A stretch of DNA of 64,000 nucleotides from Hirsutella rhossiliensis. Taxonomy: Eukaryota > Ascomycota > Sordariomycetes > Hypocreales > Ophiocordycipitaceae. The DNA lies in assembly GCF_020360975.1 (NCBI RefSeq), contig NW_025408669.1:1426001-1490000 (forward strand), in the 5' to 3' direction. Under the pieces are notes generated by a model. It did not search any database. It had not been told where the DNA came from and was given only the letters and a program-made list of their open reading frames with translations. The position numbers and the translations under genes are program-made. Positions 10,568-20,376 of the stretch are shown here, piece after piece (the first letter of the stretch is position 1; each line of letters opens with the position of its first letter).

Positions 10568-12252
10568 TCATCCTTCGTCCGCCGAGGTCGGCTTGTACAT
10601 GATGGTCGTAACGTACTGCAAGAAAACCAGACGCCGTTAGCAAAGCACGCTCCGCAGACCCTTTCTTCCAGGGGGAGAGAATCAACATGTCCAACTCACC
10701 TTGTTGTGATATCTCGTCGTCGCCGAGACGGCCAGGACATTGTTCTTTATGCTGCTTGTGGCGAGGTGGTTGAGGACCGTGTGGTTGGGCATGTTGAGCA
10801 CGCTGTTGTCGTCCTTCATGAGCGTCGCCGCGTTGAGAATGGGCTTGCCCAAGAAGCCCGGCAGGCTTGGGGGCGTGGGCAGCTTCTCAATGGCGGCGAC
10901 GGCGTTGCGGTAGGCCGGCGACTCCTCGGGCTGGTCAAAGTCGAGCAGATACTGGGGGATGGCGTTTTGGTAGCTGGCGGGCGGGTCGACGGCCCTGCCC
11001 TTGGCCGGCCGGGGCTGGTCCTTTGCCTGCGAGCCGGACCGCAACGCGCCCTCTGCCTCGCCCTCGAGCTGCGCCCCGCCGCCCCCCTGCTTCTGGGCCA
11101 GAGGGAGGTCGTCCGGGTTGACCTCGATGTAGTTGACGAGGTTGTTGCCAAAGTCGACCGTCGTGGGCAGGTCCGGCGACGTCTGCATGATCCCGTCGAC
11201 GAGGAAGCGCACATGGTGTGTGCCGGGGAGGATGTGGATCGTGGCCGCGAAACATCCCGGTTTGCCTTCGCTGCAGGAGGCGGAAAGGTACTAGTCAGCT
11301 TTGCTGCTCTTGCTAGCACGGCAACCCAGATCTTGTGGGACGGGGTGACAGGCCCCTTGAAGCAGGACCGACATCCGCGTCGAGGAGCGCCACCGACACA
11401 CGGCATATGTGCACAGCCGAGAGGGCGTCTCGGGAACCAGGGATCAGGGGTCAAAGGGGAACATGTTTGACGGGAGACTTACACGGGGTGCAACCTCTGC
11501 TTCCGATTCCATTGGAAAATCGTGCCCGTGACGTAGATCTTGTCGCCGCCGCGCTTCCACTCGAGGCGGGTGGGGACGACGGGCCGCGTCTTGTCGACGC
11601 GCAGCTCCTCCGACTCCTCGTCATCGACCGTATTTGCGCTCAGGGCGGAGCTTTTCCTGGTGAGGCCGTCCGAGGACTCGGCGCCGAGCTCGACATCGCC
11701 AAAGGCCTCGTCGGGGGCGAGGATGGGAGAGCCGGGCGTGTGCACCTCCTCCTCGATGGGGAGTGGCAGGCGAGGGGGGCCCCTCAGGTACATGTCGGTG
11801 ACGCTGTTGTTGGAGACGAGTTGGGACTCGGAGGGGGGCGCCTCGCGCGAGTACGGATGAGAACCGTGGTGAGGGTGAGAGCGGAGAGATGACGACTCGG
11901 TGGGCACGTCGACGGGCTTGGTGGGCTCGTCACGGGAGGCGCGGACGTCGGCGGGCTTTGCCGGGGTCGAGAAGTTGCTGTGCGGCGAGCCACTCAGCGA
12001 GGAGACGGCGGTGCTGGGGAGGCTCTTGGGCCAGCTGACGACGGTCGAGCCCTGGGCCTGGGCCAGCGAGGCCTCGGGGGGTGCCGCGGAGCGGTGGGTG
12101 GTGTGTGGGGGAATGATGTTGCGGGGCTCCTTGCGGTGTGGGCGGTCGTGGTGATGGTGGCCTGGCGTCGTGGCCGAGGCGTTTTGCGCGGCAGACGGCG
12201 ACGACGCAGCCGTGCCCGACTTGTTGGACGCCGACGAGTGGCTATTGCCCAT
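10568..12252 (-). CDS. SNF1/AMPK protein kinase beta subunit (Sip2/Gal83 type)
   Basis: Three exons, 12252-11483, 11270-10700 and 10615-10568, encode 462 residues. The beta subunit scaffolds the SNF1 catalytic and gamma subunits and sets localisation and glycogen sensing during carbon limitation. The N-terminus MGNSHS fits an N-myristoylation signal. A long Ser/His/Pro-rich linker follows. The glycogen-binding (CBM48) domain begins near residue 226 (RLEWKRGGDKIYVTG) and crosses the first intron in QRLHPVEGKPGCFAATIHIL, then GTHHVRFLVDG. The C-terminal ASC domain (about 370-462) includes LMKDDNSVLNMPNHTVLNHL and the last-exon ending YVTTIMYKPTSADEG. The last exon is only 48 nt. Filamentous ascomycetes usually have one beta subunit, so this is probably the only one. 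The identification is secure; a yeast-style gene name would be arbitrary. Confidence 0.95.
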
Positions 12253-13440
12253 GGCCGGCCGTTCCCGCCTTTGTGCTTAAAGATGGAGGTATTTCCCGAC
12301 GATTCAAGTCCCGGGATATCAAAAGGGACCTTTTAACCCTCTTTTTTTCCTTTAGTGTATTTTATGGCTTCTCGTTGGGGGTATCGGGAAAAGGGGAACC
12401 CCGAGACGAGCCGTCGTGACAAGGCGCGAACAAGGCGCGTAAGTGGGAGTCGAGAAAGTAATCGAACCAGGCCCAGGGGGGTTGTCCGCGTGACGAGATG
12501 CAACGAGTGCCCAACGCAAGGGCTGCCTTTGGGATTCGCCGGGGGCCGGCCAACGGGAAACGACGACGTCGAAGCACGTCCGTCTGGAGAGCGTCACGGC
12601 GCCTGCATCTCAGCGCCGGGCCAGCGGGAGAGGACGACGAGGCGCGTGCCGGGTGCAGCCTTGTCGCTTTCGATGTGACTGCCGCAGGGTGTCGGGCGCA
12701 GTGGGTTGCCGCCGTGGTCGTTGCCGCCGTGGTCGAGGCGATGGTTGTTGTTTTCGGCAGCCGTTCGCAACGAGGCGGGGAGTCAAGCTTGTAGTGTCGT
12801 CGTTTCTGCTGCCTGTCGCTCCTCCAGCCGACGGAGGGCAAATGGGACGAGAGAGAGGGGCCGCGCCTATGCGGAAGCACTTGGCAGCGAGCAAGGGATC
12901 TGCTAGTCCGATACATGCCCGGAGCTTGCGCCCCACCCCGAAAGGCATGTACTCCACTATACCAGAGCCTTGCCGAAGCGCTGAAGCTCGGGTGCGCAGG
13001 TACCCCAACATGTACATTGCCAGGTTGTCGAAGCTCCCCTGCCCGTCTTCGGAGTAGCTGCTCCGCATGGCGTCAATCCCACCTACTGCCTAAAAAGGGC
13101 CTGAAGATATTGCCGACAGGACTGCAGAGGAGTCTGGTATTTTTATAGCTTGCTCAGTCACGAATGCCTTTATCAAGAGTAACAGGTACGCACAAGTCTT
13201 CAGAATAGGTACTTGATAAAGCTGCGGCTGCCACAAGCTCGATTGGTTGCGGCACGGGCACAAGTACCACCCACCTACCTACACAGAGCACAATAAACCC
13301 AGCCATTCTCCCGACTGCCGTCTCCGTCGCCCCGAAACCATCCATCCCCAAACCCCCATCGCAATGCGCCCAGCAAGCCCAAGCCACACGCAGCAACAAC
13401 ACCACCGCCCAGGCACATAAGCAGGCAGCCGCCGGCCCCC
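12253..13440. other. Divergent promoter region, no gene seen
   Basis: About 1.2 kb separates the leftward SNF1 beta-subunit gene from the rightward membrane-protein gene. GC-rich open frames cover the left part on both strands without any family motif. The right part contains C-rich leader sequence with ACCTACC-type motifs. Confidence 0.55.
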
Positions 13441-14137
13441 ATGGACGACCACCACCTCCAGCGCAAGCAGTCCTCCTCCGTCGATGACGCCAGCGCCCTG
13501 CACGCCATCCTCGACACGGCCGCCCTCGTCGCCCGCGCCCTCTGGCGCCTGCCCTGGGCCGCCTCGCTCGCCCGCCTCGCCCGCCTGGCCGCCCTGCCCC
13601 TCGGCCTGCTCGCCTGGCCCCTGTCCTGCCTCGCCGCCGTCTTGCGCATCCTCTTCGCCCCGGCCCTCCATGTCGCCGCCTATCTGCTGTCGTGGGGCCG
13701 CGCCGTCGTCGCCTTGATCGCCAGTCTAGAGGTAACCCTCACCATTTGGTCTTGCCAGGAACCTGCAAGCTAACAGACCGGCGGCTCCGTAGCCACTGTA
13801 CACGTTTGTGAGAGCCTTCATCCTTTGCTCCCCAACCCTCGCCCTGCTAACCTGCTCCCAGTTCAGCGTCGCGGCTGCCATCGGCATCGTCTCGGGCGTC
13901 ATCCTCGGCCTCTCCTCCTCCATCATCACCACCTACCTGGGCATGTACGATGACCCGGAAACCGACGACCGACCGTCAGACAAGCTGACAGGCTACGACA
14001 AGCGGCTCCCCGCGCCCGGCCCGGCTTCGTGGGAAGCCGATTGGCATTGGACAGAGTCGTCCACGTCCAGGTTTCGACAACCATCGGGACTGCTGTCGCA
14101 AACGATACACGAAGAGGAAGACGACTCCGACCCATAG
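13441..14137 (+). CDS. Small conserved membrane protein with a 15-nt microexon
   Basis: Three exons, 13441-13731, 13793-13807 and 13862-14137, encode 193 residues. I do not recognise a named family. The N-terminal half is Ala/Leu-rich with one or two hydrophobic segments (about residues 45-90). The third exon opens with another clear membrane segment, SVAAAIGIVSGVILGLSSSI. A hydrophilic tail ends in an acidic EEEDDSDP. The middle exon is only 15 nt and encodes PLYTF. Both flanking introns have good GT and AG ends (GTAACC to CGTAG, then GTGAGA to CCCAG), and joining them keeps one frame across SLE-PLYTF-FSVAAA. A position in an internal membrane such as the ER is a guess. The codon bias strongly supports coding. 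Confidence 0.7.
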
Positions 14138-14390
14138 CGCAATCATGTATAAGCAATTGTACGGCTAGCCATATACCCCCATAGCGTTTCGCCAAGCCAG
14201 CCAGCATTCTCTCCCGCGGCCGTGGCGCTTGCTTGCTGCTGTTGCGTATAGTCCATCCTGTCTTGTCGATCCCTTTCGCCTCCCAACGCCGTGTAAGCGC
14301 GTCATGGCAAATTCTCAAGATGCATGCTCTCCATGCCGTGTCTCCTCGAGCGTGGCACGCCCCATAGTGTAGGGGCCCCTTCGCTACATC

Positions 14391-16275
14391 TCATCGTCGG
14401 TACATGTCCCGCTCGACTCGCTCCCGTTCCACTCGCTCCCGCTCTCGTCTGTCGAGGACCGGGGATCGGCTGCGGCTTCTGGGGTGCCGATCTCGCTCGT
14501 TCCACCGATCGTTGCTGGTGCGCCGCCGGCGCTCCTCTCGGGGCCGCTCAGCCCCGCGTCGTCCAGCTTCGTCGCGGCAGTAGCTGGGAATGTAAGTATC
14601 GATATCAGCCCCTCGAGCGGGGACGCGTCCACGGGGCGCTCCACGGTCCCGGAAATCCGGGTCGTCTCTATTACCTGGTCGTTCCTGCGGGGGACGCGAG
14701 GTGGGGCCTCGCTCTCGCTGCCACGCGGGCCTGCGCTCGTCGGGGCCGCCTCGGTAGCGCCCTCCTCCGTTGACGCCGTTTCGGCTGCCGTACCCGTCGC
14801 TGCTGTTGAAGCCGGCCGTGGCGCCGTTGGCATCCGGGCCGACGCCGACAGTGCCGCCCTTTGGCGCCGGCGGGAGCGCAGCCTTGCGGTCGTGGAACTT
14901 TCTGCGGTCCAGCTCGTGGCTCTCCTCGTACACGGGGATCTCGTGGGGCTCCATGGGGAGAGGGGCCATCTTGAAGTAGGGATGGTCCAATGCATCGACT
15001 GCGTTGATGCGCGTCCGCCAGTCCAGTTTCATCAGGTCTTTGAGCAGCGAGATGGCCCCAGAGCCGAATCTGCAAGCGTTTGTTAGCCGCGTTGTGTGGG
15101 CAGCGCGCGCTAGGCCAGACGTACTCCCGAAATCGGTTCTGTAGATTTCCAGCTCGAGGACGAGGTGACAGATGCTCGCCGCCAGGCAGTCTGTTCCACC
15201 CGGGCATCGTGTCGTCGTTAGGCGAGCCCGTGAGGTCCCAGATGAGCTCGAGCTGATGGCTGTCGCTCTCGCCAGCCAGGATGGGCTTGCCGACCAACAT
15301 CTCGCCAAAGACACAGCTGCGAGCCTCGTCAGCACGCCACACGCTGCGGGGAAGGAAAATACGATGCGTGTTTGCACTTACCCGACACCCCACACGTCAA
15401 TAGCAGTGGTATACTGTCGGAGTTGCAGCAGAAGCTCGGGAGGCCGGTACCAGCGCGTGACGACAAGGCCCGTGTAATCGCGCCGCCCGTCGCCCACGGG
15501 TCGGCCGGCGCGAGGGGTGGGACCGTCGTAATGCCTGGCCAAGCCGAAATCGGCAATCTGCAAGATGCCTTGGTTGTTGATGAGAAGATTGGCAGCCTTC
15601 ATGTCGCGGTGAAGGATGTGGTTATCATGGAGGTAGCAGAGGCCCTGGAGTAACTGCTTCATGTAGCATTTGATCTGGGGCTCCTTGAAATGCACCGAGG
15701 GGTTGTCGAGAAGACCGGAGAGATCATGGTCCATGTAGGGCATGACCATGTACATGATTGGTTTCTTGCGCTTGTCGGCTGCAGAGACGGGTGAGTGAGA
15801 GAGTCGCCAAGGGACGGCGAGGACTTACTCGGTCTCGACGGGTGTTCGACGGCCATGTTTTCAAGGCGCAGGATATTCTTGTGCGACAGGAGCTTGAGCA
15901 GCTTGATTTCTCGAAGGGCCGTGATGGGAAACTGGGTCGACGGTTAGAGTTGTTTCGGGATAGAGTCGATGGGATCGGGGCACACTCACGCCATCCTTTT
16001 CGTGATGCATGATGATTTTCTTGAGGGCGACAAGGGCACCCGTCTTCTTGGAGCGGGCTCGATGGACCTCGCTGGCAGTCAACGAAGCGTTAGCCCAAGG
16101 CACACGGCCTGCAGGGAACAGGGACGCACCCAAAGGTGCCCTCGCCGAGCTTGCCCTGCAGCTCATAGTCGGCGATGCGCGAGCAGCCCTGGAAGCTGGA
16201 CTTGGGGCGTAGGTGGTTGAGGGCAAAGGTGCGGGGCGAGGTGCCCTCGGGCGTCCTCTCGAGGGCCCTATCCAT
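14391..16275 (-). CDS. bur1: Serine/threonine protein kinase BUR1 (CDK9-like)
   Basis: Six exons, 16275-16130, 16071-15990, 15931-15829, 15778-15382, 15316-15125 and 15069-14391, give 532 residues. Bur1 with its cyclin Bur2 phosphorylates the Pol II C-terminal domain linker and Spt5 and promotes elongation. Seen directly: the glycine loop GKLGEGTFG (about 41-49), a VAIK-type lysine in [10 protein letters not shown], the HRD motif 167-169 ([13 protein letters not shown]), DFG 187-189, and the CDK activation segment ending [20 protein letters not shown]. The insert GDGRRDYTG in the activation loop is typical of fungal BUR1. After the kinase domain comes a basic, Gly/Arg-rich tail ending in RSRSRSP and repeated ERVER residues. 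[10 protein letters not shown] helix (in place of PSTAIREIS) marks the CDK9/CDK12 group. The other candidate, a CDK12-like CTK1, fits less well. Confidence 0.93.
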
Positions 16276-17786
16276 GGGGCCCGCGGCGGATGTCAGCAGA
16301 GGCGGGCGTGGGGGTCGGGGGTGGGCGCTATGGCGTCGTCGAGCGAGGCATCAGTTGGGGGCAGCGACGTGGCCGGGCATGCCCTCGTTGTCGCGATAGG
16401 ATGGGGCGTTGTGTTTGCGTCGGCGAGGAGGCAGAGCGGCAGGACGACGCCGAGGACAATGAGGTGGCGGAGACGGGCAGCTGGCGGGCGGTGGACGGGA
16501 GCGTCGTGTGGACCGAAATAAATACCAAGGGAGCAGGTGGGTGAAAAGGAGAGAATGAAGAAGTGAAGAGGTAACACTGTGACGAAGAAGCGAGTCGGGC
16601 GATGCGCGAGAGAGAGATGGGCGGATGGATGTTTTTGGCGCGAAGGGGAAAGTAGAACGTTTGGAGGCGACTTTGGACCACCCCCCTCCCAATGGCAGGG
16701 ACCCCAAGCTGGGGTGCTAAGGGGGGGTTCACGGGGGGTGGGAGTACATGGTGTTGCTCAGGGTACGGATACCTCCATAGGTACTTTGTACACGTCTCCC
16801 GTCGATGTTTGCTCAACGCCAGCCAAGTGCTTGAATCAAAGTTGAATGGAGCACGCTGCCACGTCGAGCCTTGGCCTTTTCATCAGACCTTCTTTTTTTC
16901 TCGTGTATATTTCGTAGCCAGATGACGACGTTGTGCAACTGCAGGGGTCTAGAAGTTGGAGCAGAGATGTACCGGAACTTACCTATCTATCTGGGCACAT
17001 GTGTACCTAAGTACCTAAGTAGCCTGTACAAGCAAGTGCAGCAACAGACAGTCGTGGATAAGAAGGAATGCACTTGTTGGCGCGGCCGATATAGACACAG
17101 ATGTCTGTATATTATCTTGAGAGAAGAGAAGAAGGGGAAGAAGAAGCAAGAAAAGAGGTTGCACGGCAAAAAGGAAACAAGGCCGTTGGCCAACAGGGGA
17201 CGCATGCAACCCCCGGGTGTCGGCCGGCATTGCGCAGCGTCCAATGAGCTCGCGCCCGCCGTCCATGGCTGTGGACGGGTTGAACAATCATCATTGCTTC
17301 TTTCCCGCCTATTCATTCAGTATCATCGATACCCCTTCGAGTCAGCCGTCCACTCACCTACTTTTCGTCTCATCCCCAACCACACCCCGTCAGATCCTCA
17401 CGATGCTCGCTCAATGCGAGCCGTCGCACGGCACAATGGCACCCGCCGCTCCACCCGCGCTCCTGTCTCGACCCTGCCTAGCGCTCTTTAATAGCCTTCG
17501 CATCCAGACGCCATCTCCCGACGCAGCACCATTTCCATGACTAAAGTCACGGCAATTTTTCGCTTCCTCGCCGTCCCCCTCACGCCCTCCCTCTCGTCGT
17601 CGCTTCCTATCCGCTCCGAGTCTCAGCCCGCTGCCAGCTTATCGTCACGGCCAACACCGACTTTCCGCTGCGTTATAAGACGGCTGCTGCTCACCGACGG
17701 CCGTCCAGGCTCGATGGGACGCCCTCTCGTCCCGTGAGATAGATTTCCGTCTCGGCCCCAGGGCACATCAAATCAAAAAAAGAATA
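16276..17786. other. Divergent promoter region, no gene seen
   Basis: About 1.5 kb lies between bur1 (left) and the asparaginase gene (right). It includes repeated TACCTAAG/ACCTA motifs around 16985-17025 and long purine-rich stretches around 17115-17165. Open frames have no domain signature. Confidence 0.55.
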
Positions 17787-19683
17787 ATGTCCCCCGCACA
17801 GGTCGGCCCCGGCGTCGACGCCGGCCTCCCCGAGTCCCGGGTCCTCATCATCGGCACCGGCGGCACCATCTGCATGCAGGAGGGCCCCGACGGCCTGGCC
17901 CCGAGCGAGGGCTTTCTCGAGAGCGCCATGGCTCCGCGCCCGACCTTTAACGACATGTCTGGGCACGATGGTATGCTCTCTCTCTCTCTCTCTCTCTCTT
18001 TTCTGCTATCTCCTCTTTGGGTGAGCCCATTGCATGCCATGTGTGTTGGGTCAGCTGCTGTGTGTGTGTGTGCGGCGGTGTAAGTGGTGGGTGTGTTGCT
18101 CAGGAAAGGTGGTGAGAGCCTCACTTTTGACCCCCCCGCCACCCCTTTCCCTCCCGTACATACACTCACACCTACACCATGACAACTCTGCCACCAGAGA
18201 AGCACACAGGCAATGACCAATACCATGGTCAAGACGATGATGAGGAAATAGAAAAACAAAATAACCCAGAAATGCTAACCTCCCACAAGTCAAACTCCAG
18301 GCCGTCCGCAACGGCCGCCCCGTCACCATCGACTCTCTCCGCACCCCACCCACCGCCCACAAGCGCCACATCCGCTACGGCATGCTCGAGTTCGACCCGC
18401 TGCTCGACTCCTCCTCCATCCAGGCCTCCGACTGGTCCGCCATGGCCGCCGCCGTCGCCGACAACTACCATCTCTTTGACGGCTTCGTCATTCTGCACGG
18501 CACCGACTCGCTCGCCTACACCGCCTCGGCCCTCTCCTTTCTCTTCTCCGACCTGGGCAAGCCCGTCATCCTCACCGGCTCCCAGGCGCCCATCTTCGCC
18601 CTGCAGTCGGATGCCGTCGACAACCTGCTCGGGTCGCTCGTCATTGCCGGCACCTTTGCCATCCCAGAGGTCGGCCTCTTCTTTCACCACAAGCTGTACA
18701 GGGGCAACCGCACCACAAAGGTCTCGGCCGCCTCCTTCGAGGCCTTTGCCAGTCCAAACTGCGAGCCCCTCGCCCGCGTCAACGGCCTCGGCATCGACGT
18801 CGACTGGTCCCGCGTCCTGCGCCCGACCTCCATCGCCGGCTTCCGCGTCGAGCCCGCCCTCGACACCGCCCACGTCGCCTGCCTGCGCGTCTTCCCCGGC
18901 ATCAAGCCCGAGATGGTCGACGCCGTCCTGCACCTGCCGGACATCCGCGGCCTCATCCTCGAGACCTTCGGCATGGGCAACGTCCCCGGCGGCGCAGACG
19001 GCCGCCTCACCCGCGTCATCCGCCACGCCGTCGACCGCGGCGTCATCGTCGTCAACGTCAGCCAGTGCGTCAGCGGCTTCGTCTCCCCCGTCTACGCCCC
19101 CGGCACCCTCCTCGGCCGCGCCGGCGTCATCTTCGGCCTCGACCTCACCCCCGAGGCCGCCCTCGCCAAGCTGTCCTACCTGCTGGCCCGCCCCGACCTG
19201 ACCTCCAACGACGACATTGCCCGCGCCTTTTCCCGCTCCCTGCGCGGCGAGCTGACCGAGGTCGCCCGCCCGACCTTTGCCCACCCGACCTCGGACCCCC
19301 TCGAGGTCGCCGCCGCCCGCCTCACCCCTCTCGAGGCCGCCTTTGCCGCCCTCGGCTACGCCATCCAGGGCGCAGAGGTCGACGTCGTCCGCCAGCTGCT
19401 CGACGGCGACGCCTCGCGCCTGCTGCTCAAGACGGCCGACTACGCCGGCAACACGGCCCTCCACCTCGCCGCCGTCTCCGGCTGCCCCGACGTCACCCTC
19501 GAGCTGCTCCGGCGCGGCGCCGGCGTCCACGAGCGCAACCGCGCAAACAACTCGCCCCTCTTCCTCGCCACCCTCTCCGGCAATGACGCCTGTGCCCGCC
19601 TCCTCACCTCGGCCGGCGCCCACCTGTCCGTCGAGGAGGTTGAGCGCGGGCCTTTGGCCAAGTACCGCCGCAACCGGGACTGA
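17787..19683 (+). CDS. Type I L-asparaginase with C-terminal ankyrin repeats
   Basis: Two exons, 17787-17970 and 18290-19683, encode 525 residues. The enzyme hydrolyses L-asparagine to aspartate and ammonia, and the architecture matches the human 60-kDa lysophospholipase/asparaginase ASPG. The first catalytic block is LIIGTGGTICM (about 20-30), and the second, VILHGTDSLAYTASALSF, starts near 128. VILTGSQAPIFALQSDAVDN and FFHHKLYRGNRTTKVSA are further family blocks. Ankyrin repeats occupy about 406-515, with TADYAGNTALHLAAVSGCPD the clearest. The single intron (319 nt) is much longer than others here and contains CT and GT microsatellites. Its acceptor is AAG rather than CAG/TAG, 12 nt after a CTAAC branch site; this junction alone restores SGHDVKLQAVRNG. 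No signal peptide is visible, so cytosolic. Confidence 0.92.
17975..17999. repeat. CT microsatellite at the 5' end of the asparaginase intron
   Basis: A CT dinucleotide run begins four nucleotides after the GT of the intron donor. A shorter GT run follows near 18058-18070. Both are simple repeats inside the long intron. Confidence 0.8.
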
Positions 19684-20376
19684 ATATCGACGCACAGCAG
19701 TCGCTCAGTGAATGTTGAACGGAAAGGATCCATGAGGGAGGGGGGCAGTGTGTTGGAGCGGGTGGTGGTTGGTGGTGTTGGTTGATGAGCACTCAAGAGT
19801 CTGGACACATCCCGGGTCGCCTCGGGTAGAGCCGCCGCACCCATGTTGATATTGTTAGACAGAGGCCAACCTATCACATGTTTCTCGCCAAAGACAGAAG
19901 ACAGAGACTTGTGCGCGAGAAGATGGCCTCAGTCAACACACCTGTGAACATACACAACTCTGCATTGTCAAAAGGCTCCAAGACCCCACTCCGCCCTAGC
20001 TACCCTATATCAGCTCTCGGCCAAGACAGCCAACGTGTCACCAAATTCAAGTTCCCCGTGCGCAGCTCGAGGTCCCTCTATAGAATGAATGCTCGTTGTT
20101 CTAGGCAAGCCAGCTAGCTTACAGTGCTTCTTTCTTTTCAACCGCCAACTGAAAACCGTCTTCGTCCAAGCGCCGACTGTCGAGCCATCCAGAACTCATC
20201 GGCCGCTGCTGGTCGGCGCCGCAGACAGGCCACGACCCAAGACAAGATGCCGACTGCCAATCTCCGCATGCCCGGACGCCGACTGCGTTCGCAGGATCCC
20301 AGCCTCTTGCCAAGATGCTCTCCGTCTTATCCACACACGCACACCTAGACAAAACCCACACGTGTATCCGGTCCCG
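19684..20376. other. Convergent intergenic region
   Basis: About 690 nt lies between the 3' ends of the asparaginase and USP7-like genes. I see no coding or RNA gene; it should contain both 3' UTRs. Confidence 0.55.

Noticed and set aside
18229..19695. Minus-strand frame of 488 codons opposite the asparaginase
   Set aside because: Low-complexity Gly/Ala/Glu/Asp composition mirrors the real gene, and no domain is recognisable.
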